From NCBI GenBank assembly GCA_021780495.1, contig JAJXYO010000045.1:1-64000 (forward strand): a DNA stretch of 64,000 bases, written 5' to 3'. Below the pieces are notes generated by a model, which searched no databases, was not told the origin of the DNA, and saw nothing but the letters and a program-made list of their open reading frames with translations. The DNA is from Deltaproteobacteria bacterium (lineage in GTDB: Bacteria > Desulfobacterota > Desulfuromonadia > Geobacterales > Pseudopelobacteraceae). The translations under genes were made by a program, and so were the position numbers. How positions within the stretch are numbered: the stretch's first letter is position 1; every line of letters begins with the position of its first letter. Shown piece by piece: positions 63,334-64,000 of the stretch.

Positions 63334-63648
63334 TTAGTGGGGATTGCCAAATGGGTGGGGGCGGCCGTCATCGTTTTTTTCCGTATTATACTGCGCCGCA
63401 CTGATTGCAACCCCTTCCAGAAGCCGCCAGTACCTCGAACGTTCCGAGACTTTCGTGCCAGGTTGCTCTTCGAGTGGCCTCGGGGGTGGGGCGGTTATGT
63501 TCGCCGGTACGAGCGCAGGCGATACCATCGCCGGCGGCGGGTTGATATCGGACAGACTTCCGGTGTCATGGGCGTGGCATAGCGGAGTTGTGGCGGAGAT
63601 GAACATTCCAGACACCAGCAGCCATAGCATGGTTCTTTTCTCAGTCAT
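63334..63648 (-). CDS. Small exported protein of unknown function
   Basis: 104 aa with a signal peptide (MLWLLVSGMFISATTPLCHA). The mature part is Pro-rich (PPPAMVSPALVPANITAPPPRP) and ends in a charged, His-containing tail. I do not recognise it. It ends 6 bp before the methyltransferase start on the same strand. Confidence 0.6.
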   Translation of the reverse strand: MTEKRTMLWLLVSGMFISATTPLCHAHDTGSLSDINPPPAMVSPALVPANITAPPPRPLEEQPGTKVSERSRYWRLLEGVAISAAQYNTEKNDDGRPHPFGNPH

Positions 63649-63730
63649 GGTTTGATCCTTTTTAAGCTGTCACATGCACAACCGCTGCGGGTAACTAAAG
63701 ATATTTCTGCAACTAACTCTCTCAGATAGC

Positions 63731-64000
63731 TCAGCGTTGGGCTGTTGCGCTCAACCCGGCAATGAGCTGGCGTAGCTCAGCATCTGACAAACGCGCTTCC
63801 GGGTGCACGAGCCGAAACGCAAAAGGCGGCATTTCACCCGTGGTGATTTCCTTGAGAAGCTTGTTGATCCGCTCCCCATCGCGCGCACCATTTTGCCAGT
63901 CAGAGAAGTTCAGTTCTTTGCGACCTTCGTCCACATCGTGTCGAACCAGCCAGGACACCGGGGCAATCCGGGAGTACCATGGCCAGATCGTCTCGTTGCT
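63731..64000 (-). CDS. Haem-binding domain protein, cut by the right edge
   Basis: Frame open to the window edge. The visible part reads SNETIWPWYSRIAPVSWLV, then KELNFSDW and GEMPPFAFRLVHPEARLSDAEL. This matches the C-terminal part of the small periplasmic haem-binding domain (Haem_bd, PF14376), whose CXXCH would come just before the visible stretch, outside the window. A GTG at 63958 is not the real start. Confidence 0.75.
   Translation of the reverse strand, partial: SNETIWPWYSRIAPVSWLVRHDVDEGRKELNFSDWQNGARDGERINKLLKEITTGEMPPFAFRLVHPEARLSDAELRQLIAGLSATAQR

Overview
The window looks like chromosome from a Geobacter-type bacterium (Desulfuromonadota, Geobacteraceae or a close relative). The signs are a large multiheme c-type cytochrome lipoprotein, a chemoreceptor with a c-type heme motif, a GEMM-I (cyclic dinucleotide) riboswitch in front of the cytochrome, a hydrogenase-like Fe-S sensor fused to a sigma54 activator, and the order radical SAM/DUF2344 - rng - rplU - rpmA. 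This assignment is inferred from gene content; species was not determined.

Layout. 1-1730: a REP-associated tyrosine (HUH) transposase element with inverted ends and an internal 519-bp tandem duplication. 1858-20274: a nearly complete division and cell wall (dcw) cluster on the plus strand, mraZ-rsmH-ftsL-ftsI-murE-murF-mraY-murD-ftsW-murG-murC-murB-ddl-ftsQ-ftsA-ftsZ, starting at a strong promoter with MraZ operator repeats and ending at a terminator. 20300-22600: a chemoreceptor and a CheW. 22800-27430: cytidylate kinase-like protein, then minus-strand Smr and OmpA-like genes, a lone receiver, and a small operon of a TPR protein, a 36-aa membrane microprotein and a four-helix membrane protein. 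27970-31480: DEAD-box helicase, rlmN, mtgA. 31700-36000: parvulin-type PPIase lipoprotein and the multiheme cytochrome, read leftward from a promoter, riboswitch and terminator at 35824-36006. 36100-43960: small accessory genes (monooxygenase, zinc-ribbon and DUF1003 membrane proteins, Spy/CpxP-like protein, potassium channel, amidohydrolase, isochorismatase-like hydrolase, LysR regulator, flavin-type oxidase). 44081-51944: tRNA-Leu, radical SAM protein, rng, ribbon-helix-helix protein, Fe-S/sigma54 regulator, rplU, rpmA. 52129-58358: heme chemoreceptor, MshEN-receiver protein, dapF, cupin, and an ECF sigma - microprotein - lepB operon. 58524-64000: EFR1-type ferredoxin, GyrI-like, CYTH, serine hydrolase, a frameshifted methyltransferase, a small exported protein and the edge of a haem-binding protein.

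How it fits together. The dcw genes make UDP-MurNAc-pentapeptide, lipid II and the septal machinery in one transcription unit. The accessory half is rich in redox and second-messenger sensing: a riboswitch whose key base predicts 3',3'-cGAMP recognition ahead of an outer-surface cytochrome, a heme chemoreceptor, a possible c-di-GMP-binding MshEN domain joined to a receiver, and an Fe-S sensor driving sigma54 promoters. These are the most interesting parts of the window. No CRISPR array, prophage or defence island was seen.
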